Below, one piece after another: positions 6,136 to 7,572 of a stretch of 7,572 bases of DNA. Below the pieces are notes generated by a model. The model was not told where the DNA came from and ran no database searches. It saw nothing but the letters and a program-made list of their open reading frames with translations. The stretch covers positions 1 to 7,572 of the forward strand of contig JAHKAT010000273.1 in NCBI GenBank assembly GCA_018825925.1, written 5' to 3'. This stretch comes from Bacteroidota bacterium. GTDB lineage: Bacteria; Bacteroidota; Bacteroidia; Flavobacteriales_D; Crocinitomicaceae. Position 1 is the first letter of the stretch, and every line of letters begins with the position of its first letter. Both the position numbers and the translations under genes were made by a program.

Positions 6136-6780
6136 ATGATTTTTGACAACGACAAGGCTCTAAAGGTAGCAGAATTTCTATTACAAATCAAAGCTATCAA
6201 ACTACAACCCAATCAACCTTTTACATGGGCATCGGGAATTTTGTCTCCAATTTATTGTGACAACCGTATCTCATTGAGTTATCCGAATGTTCGTACTTAC
6301 ATTCGTCAATCCTATACCGAAGCGATAGAAAAAGAATATGGCAAACCAGATGTGATTGCTGGTGTAGCAACTGGCGGTATCGCACTTGGTGCTTTGGTAG
6401 CTCAAGACATGGGACTTCCTTTCATTTATGTGCGCAGCGAAGCGAAAGCGCATGGTATGGGTAACCAAATTGAGGGTTACTACGAAAAGGGCCAGAAAGT
6501 AGTAGTGATTGAAGATTTAATTTCCACGGGGAAAAGCAGTTTGCTGGCTGTAGAAGCTTTAAAAAACGCTGAACTAGATGTTCGTGGATTAGTTGCTATT
6601 TTCTCTTACGGCTTTCAAGAAGCACATGATAGTTTCGAAAAACACCAATGTCCTTTTGTCACTCTTAGCAATTACGATACATTATTGGAGCTTGCGATAA
6701 GTCAAAAAACTATTGACGAAGCTGATCTAGCCTTATTAAAATCATGGAAAAGCGATCCTCGAAATTGGAATAAAAAATAA
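6136..6780 (+). CDS. pyrE: Orotate phosphoribosyltransferase (PyrE)
   Basis: Cytosolic enzyme of de novo pyrimidine synthesis: orotate plus PRPP gives orotidine 5'-monophosphate and pyrophosphate. The product is 214 residues, normal for the family. Visible signatures are FTWASGILSPIYCDNR (29-44), GVATGGIALGAL (76-87), the mobile catalytic loop YVRSEAKAHGMGNQIEG (98-114) with R100, K104 and H106, and the PRPP-binding motif VVVIEDLISTGKSS (122-135). The frame is open upstream to an ATG at 6049, but that extension would lie across the Nudix gene. The ATG at 6136 gives the MIF(D/N)... start seen in Bacteroidota PyrE, so it is preferred. The next gene follows after 4 bp and is probably cotranscribed. 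Any promoter must lie within the 5' end of the Nudix gene. Confidence 0.96.
   Translation: MIFDNDKALKVAEFLLQIKAIKLQPNQPFTWASGILSPIYCDNRISLSYPNVRTYIRQSYTEAIEKEYGKPDVIAGVATGGIALGALVAQDMGLPFIYVRSEAKAHGMGNQIEGYYEKGQKVVVIEDLISTGKSSLLAVEALKNAELDVRGLVAIFSYGFQEAHDSFEKHQCPFVTLSNYDTLLELAISQKTIDEADLALLKSWKSDPRNWNKK
6161..6192 (-). promoter_or_regulatory. Candidate Bacteroidota-type promoter for the Nudix gene, inside pyrE
   Basis: On the minus strand, TTTG (6189-6192) is followed after exactly 20 bp by TACCTTTA (6161-6168). This compares with the TTTG-N19-21-TAnnTTTG layout and differs only in the last base of the -7 box. Transcription would start near 6155, about 27 bases before the Nudix ATG at 6128. 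The whole element lies in pyrE codons 9-19. Such AT-rich motifs occur by chance, so the call is tentative. Confidence 0.33.
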
Positions 6781-6784
6781 AATC

Positions 6785-7183
6785 ATGACCATTCAAAGTC
6801 AACCGTATATAGTAAATGCAACATCAAAGGATGTTCTTGCTTTTTTAAGTGATGCAAAAAATCTTTTTCATTTATTGCCTCAAGACAAAATTACCGATTG
6901 GTCTGCCGACGAAAAAATGTGTTCTTTTAAGGTACAAGGTGGGTTTACGATTCGTTTAATAGAAGATGGTAACAATGGTGAAAATGAATTGTATTTAAAA
7001 TCTGGTGAAGGCACTCCTTTTGCATTTAAATTGACTGTGTTTTTAAATGACAAAGAAAGTAAGACTGTTGGTCATATCCATTTTGACGGCGAGGTAAACC
7101 TATTCCTTAAAATGATGGTTGAGAAACCATTAACTGCCTTATTTGACTATATGTCTAAACAATTAGTAGCGTATTACGCCTAA
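6785..7183 (+). CDS. Small SRPBCC-fold (START/polyketide cyclase-like) protein
   Basis: A 132-residue soluble protein with no signal peptide or membrane helix. It has the usual order of a small SRPBCC protein: an early strand, helix SKDVLAFLSDAKNLFHLLP (14-32), a DKITDWSADEKMCSFKV strand pair, several amphipathic beta strands, and a long C-terminal helix (about 105-131, FLKMMVEKPLTALFDYMSKQL). This fold makes a hydrophobic pocket, but no ligand or catalytic residues can be named. It starts 4 bp after the pyrE stop and is probably translated from the same mRNA. I recall pyrE followed by an SRPBCC gene and birA in other flavobacterial genomes, which would make this an ordinary lineage arrangement; this was not checked. 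It has no obvious link to pyrimidine synthesis. Confidence 0.8.
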   Translation: MTIQSQPYIVNATSKDVLAFLSDAKNLFHLLPQDKITDWSADEKMCSFKVQGGFTIRLIEDGNNGENELYLKSGEGTPFAFKLTVFLNDKESKTVGHIHFDGEVNLFLKMMVEKPLTALFDYMSKQLVAYYA

Positions 7184-7189
7184 GTCTTA

Positions 7190-7572
7190 TTACCAAATAA
7201 ACTTCAATTCCTTTAGGTCATATTCTTTTAAGTCGCCGTTTCGGTAAATAACCAATTTTCCTGAGGGACTCACACCTTCTATTATACCTATAAAAACACC
7301 TACATTATCTTCGTATTTTCGAATTTGCTTGTATCCCAACATACTTTTAAAATATAGTGGCGCTATTCCCTCTAAAAGTCCGTTTTCAATTGAATTCCAG
7401 ATCGCATCAAATTGTAAGGCAAAAGTCAGTAACACTTCACGAACCTCCAATTTACGACCTATTTCTAAAAACAGACTAGTGCCTTTAAAGCCCTCAAAAA
7501 TTGATTGATTAATATTCAAACCTATTCCCACAATCGAACTTTCTACCCGCGAGCCTTTTAAATTATTTTCTA
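7190..7572 (-). CDS. birA: Biotin-[acetyl-CoA-carboxylase] ligase, C-terminal part, truncated by window edge
   Basis: The enzyme activates biotin with ATP and attaches it to the lysine of carboxyl-carrier proteins. The frame is open to base 7572, so the 5' part is missing. Translation in this frame gives ENNLKGSRVESSIVGIGLNI, where SIVGIGLNINQ is the conserved end of the BPL catalytic domain. A helical region (LEVREVLLTFALQFDAIW) follows, then the small SH3-like BPL_C domain (VGVFIGIIEGVSPSGKLVIY and DLKEYDLKELKFIW). The GTG at 7529-7531 (minus strand) is an internal valine codon, not a start. The catalytic GRGR loop and any N-terminal DNA-binding domain lie outside the window. The stop is 6 bp from the convergent SRPBCC gene, with no terminator between them. 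Confidence 0.88.
   Translation of the reverse strand, partial: ENNLKGSRVESSIVGIGLNINQSIFEGFKGTSLFLEIGRKLEVREVLLTFALQFDAIWNSIENGLLEGIAPLYFKSMLGYKQIRKYEDNVGVFIGIIEGVSPSGKLVIYRNGDLKEYDLKELKFIW

Noticed and set aside
6138..6212. Upstream extension of the Nudix protein to an ATG at 6212
   Set aside because: The added residues are the antisense of pyrE codons and look unlike related Nudix proteins.
6433..6450. Ser in place of the second basic residue of the enterobacterial PyrE loop (RSEAK versus RKEAK)
   Set aside because: Other bacterial PyrE proteins, including those I recall from Gram-positives, carry RS here; K104 and H106 are kept, so it is a normal variant.
7529..7531. GTG as the start of a 113-residue protein
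   Set aside because: The frame continues upstream to the window end with conserved biotin-ligase sequence, so this is an internal valine codon of a truncated birA.

Overview
The window looks like a chromosomal segment of a low-GC member of the Bacteroidota, most probably Flavobacteriales or a close relative. Four things support this: a secreted protein ending in a gliding-motility/type IX secretion (T9SS) type-B C-terminal domain, a Bacteroidota-style HtpG N-terminus, near absence of Shine-Dalgarno sequences, and candidate promoter elements of the Bacteroidota type (TAnnTTTG, TTTG). The assignment rests on protein resemblance recalled from memory; no search was run. No mobile element, CRISPR array, tRNA or rRNA was seen, and no gene-free stretch exceeds about 130 bases.

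Layout. (1) 1-687, minus: the first 229 codons of htpG (Hsp90), running off the left edge. (2) 688-818: a divergent intergenic region with a sigma-54-like -24/-12 match pointing at htpG and two TGACA/TGTCA dyads. (3) 819-4883, plus: three overlapping genes that form one apparent operon: a polytopic membrane protein with GT-C-like features, a YdfG-type short-chain dehydrogenase and a 619-residue secreted T9SS substrate. (4) 4893-4936: a perfect 44-bp palindrome with A/T tracts, a bidirectional terminator between convergent genes. (5) 4949-5398, minus: a small exported DUF1573 protein. (6) 5502-6128, minus: a Nudix hydrolase whose start lies only 7 bp from the divergent pyrE start, or overlaps it if an upstream ATG is used. 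(7) 6136-7183, plus: pyrE (orotate phosphoribosyltransferase), followed 4 bp later by a small SRPBCC-fold protein. (8) 7190-7572, minus: the C-terminal part of a biotin-protein ligase, running off the right edge and convergent with the SRPBCC gene across 6 bp.

Functionally this is mostly housekeeping (protein folding, pyrimidine salvage/synthesis, nucleotide hydrolysis, biotinylation) around one envelope-directed operon (819-4883). Nothing amounts to a clearly new system. The best second-look items are the htpG control region, the extremely compact Nudix/pyrE divergent start, the perfect 44-bp palindrome, and the translationally coupled membrane protein/dehydrogenase/T9SS-substrate operon.
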